A stretch of DNA of 64,000 nt from Streptosporangiaceae bacterium NEAU-GS5 (GCA_017592665.1 JAGFNW010000009.1:205945-269944), one strand, 5' to 3'. Shown: positions 29,771 through 40,808, numbered from the stretch's first letter. Made by a program: numbers and translations. The notes: a model not told the origin generated them from the sequence alone.

Positions 29771-30043
29771 CAGGGTCCACTGAGCGACGACAGAATACGC
29801 GTCGAGGCCTCCGGCCTGCTCTTCCCGGAGCGGGTCACCCGTGCGAGGACCTCGCATATGAGGAGTGGCCGCCCACCATGCCGCCGGATCGACCCTGGCT
29901 GCCGGGCGGATGCCCACGACCAGGTCCAGGAGCCAGAGCCTCCGGGGTCACCCGTGGGCAGCGACCAATCCGCCGGAACCCCCTCGGTTCGGCACCCCGC
30001 TTGACGGCGGGCCCGCCGGACCGGGAGATTGGCCAGCGCAACT
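29771..30043. other. Spacer between the two mltG genes
   Basis: Contains a perfect 7-bp palindrome around one base, TGCGAGG-A-CCTCGCA (29842-29856), and two copies of GGGTCACCCGTG (near 29833 and 29948). Two short open frames, 29780-30004 and 29878-30050, code Pro/Arg-rich peptides; the second ends across the mltG copy 2 start (ATGAGTGA). Neither has family features, so I do not call them as genes. Confidence 0.5.
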
Positions 30044-31195
30044 ATGAGTGATCTCGATATGGACTTCCTGCTCGGTGGCGACGAGGACGAGGGTTCTCGG
30101 CGCACTCGTCGTGGTTCCCGATCCCAGCACGGGCGGAGCCGGAGAAGAAACCGGCGCAACCGCCGGAAGGGCCGCGCCGCGTCGTTCCTCGCGGTTCTTG
30201 TCGTGCTCGGTGTGCTCGGCGGGGTCGGATATTTCGGCTACACCTGGGTCCGCAGCGTCGTCATTCCCAAGGACTACGCGGGCCAGGGCACGGGCGAGGT
30301 GACGATCGAGATCAAGGAGGGCGCCACCGCCTCCGACGTGGCCCAGACCCTGGAGGCGAAGGGCGTCGTGGCCAGCGCGCGCGCCTTCGTCAACGCCATC
30401 GGCCAGGCCGGCAAGAGCTCGGCCCTGCAGCCCGGCCAATACACCATGCGCAGCCACATGTCGGCCGCCGCCGCGGTCGCGCTGCTCGACCCGGCCAACC
30501 GGATCCTGTCGCACCTGACCATTCCCGAGGGCCTGCGGCTCAGCAAGATCTTCACGACGCTGTCCACCGCGACCGGCCGGCCCGTCAAGGACTTCGAGGC
30601 CGCCGCCAAGTCGGACATCGGCCTCCCCGGCTACGCCAAGGGCAGGCTGGAGGGCTTCGCCTTCCCGGCCACGTACGAGATCACGCCGAAGATGTCGCCC
30701 GAGGCGATTTTGACGGCCATGGTCACGCGCTTCACCCAGACGGCCGAGCGGGTCGACCTGGAGGGCCAGGCGAGCGCCCTCGGCCGGTCGCCGCGCGACA
30801 TCATCACGATCGCCAGCATCATCCAGGCCGAGGCCGGCTCCCAGGAGGACATGCCGAAGATCGCGCGGGTCATCTACAACCGGCTCGGCCGGAGCCCGCA
30901 GATGAAGCTCGAGATGGACAGCACGCTCATGTACGGCCTCGGCAAGTACGGCATCGCGGCCAGCAGCGCCGACCTGAAGAGCAAGTCGCTGTACAACACC
31001 TACAACCGGCTCGGCCTGCCGCCCGGCCCGATCGCCAACCCGGGCGACCACGCGATCGACGCGGCGCTCAACCCGGCCAAGGGCGACTGGCTCTACTTCG
31101 TCACGGTCGACCCGAAGAAGCACATCACGAAGTTCACCGCGAGCGAGGCGGAGTTCTGGAAGCTGCGCGACGAGTTCAACCGGAACCACAACTGA
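30044..31195 (+). CDS. mltG: Endolytic murein transglycosylase MltG, copy 2
   Basis: Same layout as copy 1: basic cytoplasmic N-terminus (RSRRRNRRNRRKGR), one TM helix (about residues 47-69), LysM-like region and catalytic domain with ASIIQAEAG, where E263 is the expected catalytic Glu. Long stretches match copy 1, for example DIGLPGYAKG..EGF.FPATYEI, indicating a tandem duplication followed by divergence. The 383-aa copy 2 ends in the normal family way, and its stop shares one base with the aroE ATG, so it is likely the ancestral copy in the conserved mltG-aroE pair. The ATG at 30044 is preferred; a TTG at 30029 is possible, and the ribosome site is weak for both. Confidence 0.92.
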   Translation: MSDLDMDFLLGGDEDEGSRRTRRGSRSQHGRSRRRNRRNRRKGRAASFLAVLVVLGVLGGVGYFGYTWVRSVVIPKDYAGQGTGEVTIEIKEGATASDVAQTLEAKGVVASARAFVNAIGQAGKSSALQPGQYTMRSHMSAAAAVALLDPANRILSHLTIPEGLRLSKIFTTLSTATGRPVKDFEAAAKSDIGLPGYAKGRLEGFAFPATYEITPKMSPEAILTAMVTRFTQTAERVDLEGQASALGRSPRDIITIASIIQAEAGSQEDMPKIARVIYNRLGRSPQMKLEMDSTLMYGLGKYGIAASSADLKSKSLYNTYNRLGLPPGPIANPGDHAIDAALNPAKGDWLYFVTVDPKKHITKFTASEAEFWKLRDEFNRNHN

Positions 31196-32019
31196 TGACC
31201 CAGCGCAGGGCCGCGGTCCTCGGCATGCCGATCGCGCATTCGCTCTCCCCGATCCTGCACCGTACGGCCTACGCCGAGCTCGGCCTGAACGACTGGCGCT
31301 ATGACCCGATCGCGTGCGCCGAAGACGGGCTGGCGACCCTGGTCTCCGGCATGGGTCCCGAGTGGGCGGGCCTGTCCCTGACGATGCCGCTCAAGCGCGT
31401 GGTCTTCCCTCTGCTCGACACGGTCTCCGACCTCGCCGTCGAGGTGGGCGCGGCCAACACGGTCGTCTTCCGGCCGGACGGCTCGCGGCACGGCGAGAAC
31501 ACCGACGTGTACGGCATCGCCGAGGCCCTGCGCGAGGCGGGGGTCGGTGCCCCGGCCAGTGCCACGATCCTCGGAGGCGGCGCCACCGCCGCCTCGGCCC
31601 TGGGCGCGCTCCGCGACCTCGGCCTGCCCGAGGCCACCTTGGTCGTACGGGATCCGTCGCGGGCGGGGGAGACCCTCGACCGGGCCGAACGCCTGGGGAT
31701 GCCGGTGCGGTTGCAACCGTTCGACGGGTTCGACGCCGACGTCGACCTGCTGATCTCCACGCTCCCGTCGGGCGCCGCGGACGCCTTCGCGGCGAAGGCC
31801 TCGCGCGCGAAGGCGGTGTTCGACGTCGTCTACTCGCCCTGGCCGACCGTGCTGGCGACAGCCGTACGAGATCGAGGCGGAACGATCATCGGCGGGTTCC
31901 CCATGCTGCTGCACCAGGCGGCGGCGCAGGTGACGCTGATGACCGGCCGCGCGGATGCCCCCGTCGAAGCCATGCGCGCGGCCGGCGAAGCGGAGCTGAT
32001 CAGGCGCGCCGGAGCCTGA
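31195..32019 (+). CDS. aroE: Shikimate dehydrogenase
   Basis: AroE reduces 3-dehydroshikimate to shikimate with NADPH in the aromatic amino-acid pathway. The 274-aa product has the substrate motif SLSPILH (about residues 15-21), the catalytic-lysine motif SLTMPLK (Lys about 65), ANTVV and ENTD (catalytic Asp about 103), and the nucleotide loop GGGATA. SLTMPLK replaces the enterobacterial NVTxPxK but is the usual actinobacterial form. It overlaps mltG copy 2 by one base and runs 20 bases into the 3' end of the convergent membrane-protein gene. Confidence 0.93.
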   Translation: MTQRRAAVLGMPIAHSLSPILHRTAYAELGLNDWRYDPIACAEDGLATLVSGMGPEWAGLSLTMPLKRVVFPLLDTVSDLAVEVGAANTVVFRPDGSRHGENTDVYGIAEALREAGVGAPASATILGGGATAASALGALRDLGLPEATLVVRDPSRAGETLDRAERLGMPVRLQPFDGFDADVDLLISTLPSGAADAFAAKASRAKAVFDVVYSPWPTVLATAVRDRGGTIIGGFPMLLHQAAAQVTLMTGRADAPVEAMRAAGEAELIRRAGA

Positions 32020-32854
32020 TCTGCCGCGCGGCCAGCAGGGCGAGCAGCGCTATCAGCAGCCCGCCGGCCGCGATGTGCGGGTAGCCGCTCTGCAGGTCGA
32101 TCAGGAACACACCCCCGAGAAGCGACGGCACCGCCGGTAGCAGCAGAACGCCCGTCCTGGCGCTGGCCGGGGTGCGGGAGAACCAGCCCGTGGCGACCCC
32201 CAGGATCACGAACGACAGCTCGGTCGTGATCAGCGGCCACATGCCGTACGCGAAGAACGACTCCGGCGACATGATCGTCCACGCCATCACCGCCGCGCCG
32301 GTCGCGAACCACGCCAGACAACGGATCACTCCCAGCCTGGCCGCGGCGGCCCGCTGTCCAGCGGCCAGGGTCAGCAGCACGGCGAGCAGGATCCCCGGTG
32401 TGAGGTGCACCATCGTCTCGAAAACCAGTATCGAGTTGTATCCGGACCAGAAGGTGATGTAGATCGCCCACCCCCAGGCGACCACGGCGGCGGGCCAGCG
32501 CAGGCCCATGACGACGAGGACGGCGATCAGCGGATACCACGCCAGCGACAGCCCCGTGAAAACGAGCAGATCCTTAAGCACACTGGGGCCGGAGAGCAGG
32601 ACGAAGCCGACGCGTCCGAGCGTGGTGCCCGCGAGCACGAGCGACAGGACGACCGCGGCGTTGGCGAGTGCTTCCCGCCAGACGTCGGCCGTTCCAGGGC
32701 CGAAGACGCGGCGCAGCCGGATGCGCAGACCGCCCAGGGCGAGATCCCAGGCGTCGCGTAAGCCGGGCTTCCCGGCGGCGTACAGGACGCCGAGCATCTC
32801 GTCCTCATGCGCGGCCCGGTGATCGCGCGGGTAGAAGATCAGCAGCCGCTTCAT
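32000..32854 (-). CDS. Multi-pass membrane protein paired with a PadR regulator
   Basis: The 284-aa product starts with a soluble segment typical of permease-like proteins downstream of PadR genes (RLLIFYPRDHRAAHEDEMLGVL) and then has about six or seven hydrophobic helices. No transporter motif or ATPase partner is visible. Its ATG overlaps the PadR stop by 4 bases (ATGA), so the pair is one operon and the regulator probably controls it. Its 3' end overlaps aroE by 20 bases on the opposite strand. Substrate is unknown. Confidence 0.75.
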   Translation of the reverse strand: MKRLLIFYPRDHRAAHEDEMLGVLYAAGKPGLRDAWDLALGGLRIRLRRVFGPGTADVWREALANAAVVLSLVLAGTTLGRVGFVLLSGPSVLKDLLVFTGLSLAWYPLIAVLVVMGLRWPAAVVAWGWAIYITFWSGYNSILVFETMVHLTPGILLAVLLTLAAGQRAAAARLGVIRCLAWFATGAAVMAWTIMSPESFFAYGMWPLITTELSFVILGVATGWFSRTPASARTGVLLLPAVPSLLGGVFLIDLQSGYPHIAAGGLLIALLALLAARQIRLRRA

Positions 32855-33189
32855 GCCCAGCCCCCCATGAGCGCTCCGCGGAGCCGCAGCCGGGAGGTGG
32901 CGACGGAGGCGTTGCTGCGCAGTCGCTCGGCCTCCTCGGCCAGTTGTTCGGCGCCGCGGCCCGTGAGCTTGTAGTAGCGCCGGACTCGGCCGTCGACGAT
33001 CTCCTCGCGGTCGGCCTCGATCAAGCCTTCTTCCTGAAGCCGGTCGAGGGCCGCGTAGAGCGTGCCGGCCCGCAGCCGGACCCGGCCGCCGGAGATCCCG
33101 GCGATGTCGGTGATCATCCCGTATCCGTGCTGCGGCCCGGCCGCGAGCGCGGTGAGGATGAGGAATGTCGGTTCCTGCATCTGTCTCAT
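32851..33189 (-). CDS. PadR-family transcriptional regulator
   Basis: The 112-aa product is a small PadR protein: winged-helix N-terminus (PTFLILTALAAGPQHGYGMITDI), recognition region LRAGTLYAALDRLQEEGLI, wing DGRVRRYYKLTGRG, and a short C-terminal dimerisation helix (PadR-s2 type). PadR proteins repress neighbouring genes, often transporters, until a small ligand binds. The ATG at 33189 is chosen because a TATACT -10 lies 6 bases upstream; M at 33180 is an alternative. The long open extension upstream is antisense to the infC leader and not coding. Confidence 0.9.
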   Translation of the reverse strand: MRQMQEPTFLILTALAAGPQHGYGMITDIAGISGGRVRLRAGTLYAALDRLQEEGLIEADREEIVDGRVRRYYKLTGRGAEQLAEEAERLRSNASVATSRLRLRGALMGGWA

Positions 33190-33191
33190 GT

Positions 33192-33211
33192 CATCAGTAT
33201 ATGCCGATGAT
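33192..33211 (-). promoter_or_regulatory. padR promoter and possible operator
   Basis: On the minus strand TATACT (33201-33196) ends 6 bases before the ATG, a leaderless spacing. TCATC and GATGA (33191-33195 and 33206-33210) form a 5-bp inverted repeat around it, a plausible autoregulatory PadR site. Inference. Confidence 0.4.
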
Positions 33212-33264
33212 CTGACTATGAGGCGGGCGGGACGGGATGATTCGGAGGGTGCGCGGTGTTGTGG

Positions 33265-33483
33265 TAATGTAACTGCTCGATCGGTCTGGCATACCAGCTG
33301 GACGCGCAAGCGGAGGTCCTCCTCCCACCTGATCCGCCTTTGGGTGGACGGGTCAAGGATCACCCCGGAGTCGTGCGACTCCATTGTGGCCCCGCATGCG
33401 TGACGTGCGGGGCTTTCCGCGTCTGCGGACGCTGGAGCCATCCGCGCGGTCGAGCGACAAAGCGGAAGTCTCTTGGAGGATCC
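33265..33483 (+). promoter_or_regulatory. infC structured 5' leader
   Basis: TAATGT at 33265-33270 may be the -10. The ~200-base untranslated leader has a perfect 8-bp hairpin GCCCCGCA / TGCGGGGC (33389-33396 and 33406-33413) followed by CTTTCC, resembling an attenuator, and a TCCTCCTCC run (33317-33325) that can pair with the GGAGGA ribosome site at 33475-33480. Together these suggest RNA-level control of IF3 and the ribosomal protein genes. No known leader family is claimed. Confidence 0.5.
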
Positions 33484-34119
33484 ATCAGCACTGAGCCTCG
33501 CATCAACGATCGGATTCGGGTGCCCGAGGTGCGCCTCGTCGGCCCGAACGGCGAACAGGTAGGCATCGTCTCAATCGGCGACGCCCTGAAGCTGGCCCAG
33601 GAGTCCGACCTCGACCTCGTCGAGGTGGCCGCCACGGCCCGCCCGCCGGTGTGCAAGCTCATGGACTACGGCAAGTTCAAGTACGAGTCGGCCATGAAGG
33701 CGCGTGAGGCGCGCCGCAACCAGGCACACACGATCATCAAGGAGATCAAGCTCCGGCCGAAGATCGACCCGCACGACTACGAGACCAAGAAGGGTCACGT
33801 CGTGCGCTTCCTCAAGGCGGGGGACAAGGTCAAGGTCACCATCATGTTCCGCGGACGTGAGCAGTCCCGTCCCGAACTGGGCTTCCGGCTCCTGCAGAGG
33901 CTGGCTGAGGACGTCACCGAGCTCGGTTTCGTGGAGTCCCAGCCAAAGCAGGACGGCCGGAACATGATCATGGTGATCGGGCCGCACAAGAAGAAGGCCG
34001 AGGCCAAGGCCGAGAAGGCGGCGGCCAGGGCGCAACGCGACGGCGTGACCGCCGGGGAGGAATCCGCGGACGACTCCGCGGTCGACTCCGCGGTGGAGGA
34101 ATCCGCCCCGCGGCAGTGA
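33484..34119 (+). CDS. infC: Translation initiation factor IF-3, apparent ATC start
   Basis: IF3 binds the 30S subunit and checks start-codon pairing. The 211-aa product has the N-terminal domain ([17 protein letters not shown]), the Lys-rich linker and the C-terminal domain ([23 protein letters not shown], then [12 protein letters not shown]), plus an acidic tail of about 40 residues ([20 protein letters not shown]) not found in E. coli. No ATG, GTG or TTG in frame lies near the conserved start; the codon after TTGGAGGA-TCC is ATC, giving (M)[10 protein letters not shown] non-standard infC start is established for E. coli (AUU), where IF3 limits its own translation, so autoregulation is likely here. 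rpmI and rplT follow. Confidence 0.92.
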   Translation: MSTEPRINDRIRVPEVRLVGPNGEQVGIVSIGDALKLAQESDLDLVEVAATARPPVCKLMDYGKFKYESAMKAREARRNQAHTIIKEIKLRPKIDPHDYETKKGHVVRFLKAGDKVKVTIMFRGREQSRPELGFRLLQRLAEDVTELGFVESQPKQDGRNMIMVIGPHKKKAEAKAEKAAARAQRDGVTAGEESADDSAVDSAVEESAPRQ

Positions 34120-34239
34120 GATGAGCTGCTGGGACATCTGCTGATGAGTCCCATCGGCAGGTGTAGGTCAGGCATGCCCGCGACCCGGGAACGACCCTCA
34201 GGTCAACGGCACGGAACGAACGAGGGAGAGACGGCTGAG

Positions 34240-34434
34240 ATGCCGAAGATGAAGACGCACAGTGGTGCGAAGAAGCGGTTCCGGCTCACCGGCTCCGGCA
34301 AGGTAATCCGCCGCCGGGCGAACCGGAAGCACCTTTTCGAGCACAAGCCGTCCACTCGTACGCGCAGGCTTGAGAACGACATCGTGACCTCACCGGCGGA
34401 TGCGCCGGCGATCAAAAAGCTGCTCGGCAAGTAG
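34240..34434 (+). CDS. rpmI: 50S ribosomal protein L35
   Basis: The 64-aa basic protein begins [14 protein letters not shown] and ends AIKKLLGK, the L35 signature at full length. The ATG has GAGGGAGAG 9 bases upstream. It lies between infC and rplT, the canonical operon order. Confidence 0.97.
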   Translation: MPKMKTHSGAKKRFRLTGSGKVIRRRANRKHLFEHKPSTRTRRLENDIVTSPADAPAIKKLLGK

Positions 34435-34459
34435 GAAACCCCCGGGGAGATAGATAGAA

Positions 34460-34840
34460 ATGGCACGCGTAAAGCGGGCGCTCAACGCCAAGAAGAAGCG
34501 CAGGGTCGTCCTCGAGCGGGCGAGCGGCTATCGGGGTCAGCGGTCGAGGCTGTACCGCAAGGCCAAGGAGCAGATGCTCCACTCGATGACGTATGCCTAC
34601 GCGCATCGTAAGGACAAGAAGGGCGCGTTCCGGCGGCTGTGGATCCAGCGGATCAACGCCGCGGTCCGGGCCAACGGCATGACGTACAACCGGTTCATCC
34701 AGGGCCTGCGCCTGGCCGGCGTCGAGGTGGACCGTAAGATCCTCGCCGACCTCGCGGTCACCGACGCCCAGACCTTCGCCGCGATCGTCGAGGCCGCCAA
34801 GAAGGCGCTCCCGGCCGACGTGAACGCACCGGTCGCCTGA
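34460..34840 (+). CDS. rplT: 50S ribosomal protein L20
   Basis: The 126-aa protein shows the L20 N-terminal extension ([25 protein letters not shown]) and globular C-terminus ([22 protein letters not shown]). L20 assembles early into 23S rRNA and in several bacteria represses its own operon. The ATG follows GGGGAG. A double hairpin terminator comes directly after. Confidence 0.97.
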   Translation: MARVKRALNAKKKRRVVLERASGYRGQRSRLYRKAKEQMLHSMTYAYAHRKDKKGAFRRLWIQRINAAVRANGMTYNRFIQGLRLAGVEVDRKILADLAVTDAQTFAAIVEAAKKALPADVNAPVA

Positions 34841-34843
34841 CGT

Positions 34844-34890
34844 CTTGACAGCGTCTGTCAAGGGGCTCACCTAGTGAAGGTGGGCCCCTT
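34844..34890 (+). terminator. Double hairpin terminator after rplT
   Basis: First a perfect 7-bp hairpin CTTGACA-GCGTC-TGTCAAG (34844-34862), then an overlapping 13-bp stem AAGGGGCTCACCT / AGGTGGGCCCCTT with one G-U pair and an AGTGA loop (34860-34890). The two share bases 34860-34862, so only one may form at a time. Confidence 0.78.
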
Positions 34891-34920
34891 GCTCATGAAC
34901 GGGCCCATGATGGGGGACTT

Positions 34921-35715
<795 letters not shown>

Positions 35716-35802
35716 GCGGATCGCGCACTGCCGGAGAACCCGGGGAACCCGCTATTGTCGGCCTTGACGAACCCTTTACAAAGGTTTTGAAAGGACGGCT
35801 CT

Positions 35803-36870
35803 GTGGGCGACGACGACACCTCCGGAGGCGCCTCGCGCGTCCTTACGAGCGTGGACGTCGACGAACTGCCCGATGGGCTGGTGGTCACCGATCGCGATGG
35901 GGTCGTCATCGAGATCAACCGCGCGGCATCCCGCCTCACCGGGGTCACCCGCGCGGCCGCCGTCGGCAAGGCGATCACCGACGTGCTGCCCTTCCGCGAC
36001 CAGGACGGCCGCGAATGGTGGAAGTGGCTCGACCCACAGGGCGGCCTCAGCATCCGCACCCGCCAGCCCGAGCGCGCGCTGCACCTGCCGGGGCGGCAGG
36101 AGCTGCTGGTCGCGGCCCGGCTGGTGCGCGAGCCCGAGCGCGGCGGCCCCGTGGCCCGCGTGGTGATCACCCTCCGCGACGCGGCCGCCAGGGCCAGACT
36201 CGAGCGCAGCCGCGCCGACCTCGTGTCCACCGTCGCACACGAGCTGCGCTCCCCGCTGACCAGCGTGAAGGGCTTCACCGCCACGCTGCTGTCCAAGTGG
36301 GACCGGTTCACCGAGGCGCAGAAGCTGGTCATGCTGGAGACCGTCAATTCCGACGCCGACCGCGTCACCCGGCTGATCACCGAGCTGCTCGACGTGTCGC
36401 GCATCGAGTCGGGCCGGGTGCAGATCCAGCGGCAGGTCGTCGACATCCCCGCCCGGGTGCGGCGGATCATCGCGGGCCGGGTCGCCGCCGGCGAGCCGGG
36501 CGAGCGCTTTGCCCTCGAGGTGCGCGGCGAGCTCCCCGAGACCTGGCTCGATCAGGACAAGATTGATCAGATCCTGGCCAATCTGCTGGAAAACGCGGTG
36601 CGGCATGGCCAGGGCACGGTGACAATAGTCGTAGAACCCGTCCAGTGGGGAGTTGCCGTGTCCGTTCGCGATCAAGGTGAGGGCGTCGCGCCCGATCTGG
36701 TCGCGCGCGTGTTCCGCCAGTTCTGGCGCGGCAACGGGCGCCGCAGAGGCGGCGCCGGCCTCGGCCTCTTCATCGTGAAGGGCCTCGTCGAGGCGCACGG
36801 CGGCACCATCAGCGTGCAGGGCTCCGAGTTCCGATTTACCGTGCCCACCGGCGCCCCCGAGTTCGCCTGA
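35803..36870 (+). CDS. Cytoplasmic PAS-domain histidine kinase, orphan
   Basis: The 355-aa product has a PAS domain (about residues 15-115, DGLVVTDRDGVVIEINRAASRLTG), a HisKA helix pair with phospho-accepting H146 in VAHELRSPLTS, and a HATPase_c domain with N-box LANLLENAVRH and G-boxes DQGEGV and GAGLGLFIVKGL. There is no TM segment, so it senses a cytoplasmic signal or a bound cofactor. No response regulator is adjacent. A PAS kinase at this position is also found in Streptomyces between the rRNA methyltransferase and pheS. The GTG has GAAAGGA upstream. Confidence 0.9.
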   Translation: MGDDDTSGGASRVLTSVDVDELPDGLVVTDRDGVVIEINRAASRLTGVTRAAAVGKAITDVLPFRDQDGREWWKWLDPQGGLSIRTRQPERALHLPGRQELLVAARLVREPERGGPVARVVITLRDAAARARLERSRADLVSTVAHELRSPLTSVKGFTATLLSKWDRFTEAQKLVMLETVNSDADRVTRLITELLDVSRIESGRVQIQRQVVDIPARVRRIIAGRVAAGEPGERFALEVRGELPETWLDQDKIDQILANLLENAVRHGQGTVTIVVEPVQWGVAVSVRDQGEGVAPDLVARVFRQFWRGNGRRRGGAGLGLFIVKGLVEAHGGTISVQGSEFRFTVPTGAPEFA

Positions 36871-36896
36871 TCTCGGTCCCGGTGGGCCACCCCTGA

Positions 36897-38095
<1,199 letters not shown>

Positions 38096-38096
<1 letters not shown>

Positions 38097-40657
38097 TGAA
38101 AGTCCCGCTTTCCTGGCTGCGGGAGCATGTCGACCTCCCCGACGCCGTCACGGCGCACGAGATCGCCGACAAGCTCACCGCCGCCGGCCTCAAACTGGAG
38201 AGCATCACGTCCTACGGCCACGAGATCAAGAACGTGGTGGCCGGGCGCGTGCTGGCGATCGAGGAGCTCGCCGGCTTCAAGAAGCCGATCAGGCACTGCC
38301 TCGTCGAGGTCGGCGAGGCCGCGCCTCGTGAGATCGTCTGCGGCGCCACCAATTTCGAGGTCGGCGCCGTGGTCCCGGTCGCGCTCCCCGGCGCCGTGCT
38401 GCCCGGCGGGTTCGAGATCGGCTCCCGCAAGACGTACGGACGGCTGTCCGACGGCATGATCTGCTCGGAGGCCGAGCTCGGCGTGGCCGACTCCTCGCCG
38501 GGCATCCTCACGCTGCCCGCCGACACGCCCATCGGGACGGACGTCGTCGAGCTGCTGGGCCTCCGCGAGGAGGTCCTGGAGCTGGAGATCACGCCCGACT
38601 GCGGCTACGCGCTGTCGATCCGCGGCGTGGCCCGCGAGGCGGCCACCGCGTTCGGCGTGGCGTTCCGTGATCCGGCGTCGGCGGCTCTGCCGGCCGCGAC
38701 CGGGCCGTCGTATCCGGCCTCGATCGCCGACCCGACCGCCTGCGACCGGTTCGTGCTGCGGTCGGTGTCCGGCTTCGACCCGTCCGCCGAGTCTCCGCTG
38801 TGGATGCGCGTACGGCTCGCGCGCGCCGGCATGCGCCCGGTCTCGCTGGCCGTCGACGTCACCAACTACGTGATGCTGGAGCTCGGGCAGCCGCTGCACG
38901 CCTTTGATCGGACGCGGCTCCAGGGCGAGATCGTGGTCCGGCGCGCCGGCGCGGGGGAGACCCTGGAGACCCTCGACCACGTGGTCAGGACCCTCAACCC
39001 TGAAGACATCCTGATCACCGACGACTCCGGCCCCATCTCCATGGCGGGGACCATGGGCGGCCTGGCCACCGAGATCAACGACGCGTCCACCGAGATCGTC
39101 GTCGAGGCGGCGCACTTCTCGGCCACCGGCATCGCCCGCGAGTCGCGGCGGCACAACCTGGTCAGTGAGGCGTCCAAGCGGTTCGAGCGCGGCGTCGACC
39201 GCGAGTTGCCGTTGGTCGCGTCGTGGCGCGCCGTGGAGCTGCTGGTCGAGCTGGGCAGCGGACAGTCGTCCGCCGAGGTGACGCTGGCCGACGTCGACGT
39301 GGCCCCGGTCGCGATCGCCATCCCGGCCGATCATCCCGACCGTGTGGCGGGCGTGCACTACGGCCGGGAGACCGTGATCCGCAGGCTGGAGCAGGTCGGC
39401 TGCGTGGTCACCGACGGCGTCCTGCCGCCTCCTGCCGGTGGGGTGGGTGTGGCCGCGACGGGTGTCGTGACCAGCGCCGACCTGCGCGAGAAGCTGGCCG
39501 TCGGCGATGCCTCCCACGACGGGATGATCACGGTGACGCCGCCGTCGTGGCGGCCCGACCTCACCGACCCCAACGACCTCGCCGAGGAGGTCATCCGGCT
39601 CGAGGGCTATGCCAGCCTGCCGTCGCTGCTGCCGGCCGCGCCGGCGGGCGCCGGCTTGACCGAGGAGCAGCGGCTGCGTCGCCGCGTGGGTCGAGCGCTA
39701 GCCCTGTCCGGATATGTCGAGGTTTTGTCGTATCCGTTCATCGGGGTGCGCGACCTCGACGGCCTGCAACTCGGCGCGGAGGATCCGCGCCGGCGGGCCG
39801 CGCGCCTGGTCAACCCGCTCAGTGACGACGAGCCGCTGATGCGCACCACGCTGCTGCCCGGCCTGCTCAAGACGCTGGTGCGCAACGTGGGTCGCGGATT
39901 CGCCGACGTCTCCCTGTTCGAGACGGGCCTGGTCTACCGGCCGCGCCCGGACGCCCCTGATCGGGCGCCGGTCCTGTCGGTGGACAGGCGTCCGACGGAG
40001 GAGGAGCTGGCCGAGATCGAGGCCGCCCTGCCCGGTCAGCCGGTGCGGGTCGCCGTGGTGCTGGCCGGTGAGTTCGATCGGCCGGGCTGGTGGGGGCGCG
40101 GACGCGCCGCCGCATGGTCCGACGCGGTCGAGGCCGCTCGTGTGGTCGCCCGGGAGGCGGGGGTCGCCCTCGACGTACGGGCCGATCAGCACGAGCCGTG
40201 GCATCCGGGCCGGTGCGCCGCGCTCTACGTGGGCGAGACGCTGGTCGGGCATGCCGGTGAGCTGCACCCGCGCGTGATCGAGGCGTACGGGCTGCCGCCG
40301 CGCACGGCCGCGATGGAGCTGGAGCTGTCCAGGCTCGAGCCGTCCGGGCCGGCCGAGACGCCGCGCGTGTCCGCCTACCCGGTCGCGACCCAGGACGTGG
40401 CCTTGATCGTCCCGGCCGACACCCCGGTCGCGGCCGTCGAGGCCGCCCTTCGCGCCGGCGCGGGCGACCTGCTGGAGTCCATCCGCCTGTTCGACGTCTA
40501 CACGGGCGCGCAGATCGGCGAGGGCGACAAGTCCCTGGCCTACACGATGCGCTTCCGCGCCCCCGACCGGACGCTGACCGTAGAGGAGACGACCGCGGCC
40601 CGAGACGCGGCCGTGGCCGAAGCCGCCGCCCGCCTCGCCGCCCGCCTCCGCACCTAA
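38096..40657 (+). CDS. pheT: Phenylalanyl-tRNA synthetase beta subunit
   Basis: The 853-aa product begins [15 protein letters not shown] and contains the EMAP-like tRNA-binding domain (about residues 40-150, [10 protein letters not shown]), the B3/B4 editing domain (about 210-370), B5 domain ([20 protein letters not shown]), the catalytic-like core, and the C-terminal anticodon-binding FDX-ACB domain ([15 protein letters not shown] to the end). It handles tRNA binding and removal of misacylated Tyr. The ATG shares its A with the pheS stop, so the subunits are coupled. Confidence 0.96.
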
Positions 40658-40674
40658 TCCCCCGCCCTTCAGGA

Positions 40675-40808
40675 CCCCGCGTGATCTTGCACATCTTCCC
40701 GATGTGCGGGTCCGCGGGGTTTTGATCTTGCAAGATTTCCCTTTCCGCAGGTAGACGGCTCGGTGATCTTGCAGTGGGCAGGAACCGGGCGGCGGGGTTG
40801 ATTTTGCG
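40675..40808. repeat. Dispersed GTGATCTTGCA palindromic repeats
   Basis: Three good copies and one decayed copy of the motif found between rel and the DUF349 gene: CCCCGCGTGATCTTGCA (40675-40691), the perfect palindrome ATCTTGCAAGAT (40725-40736), GTGATCTTGCA (40763-40773) and a degenerate TTGATTTTGCG near 40798-40808. The left part also pairs with a CGCGGGG element near 40713-40719 and may terminate pheT. The rest of the 353-base gap to 41011 holds an operator-like repeat and a promoter. Confidence 0.8.

Noticed and set aside
29878..30050. Small ORF between the mltG genes ending across the second start
   Set aside because: Pro/Arg-rich, no ribosome site, no family features; kept only as a note in the spacer entry.
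31195..32019. Apparent loss of the AroE catalytic motif (SLTMPLK instead of NVTxPxK)
   Set aside because: The Lys and the later ENTD Asp are present and this variant is usual in actinobacterial AroE.
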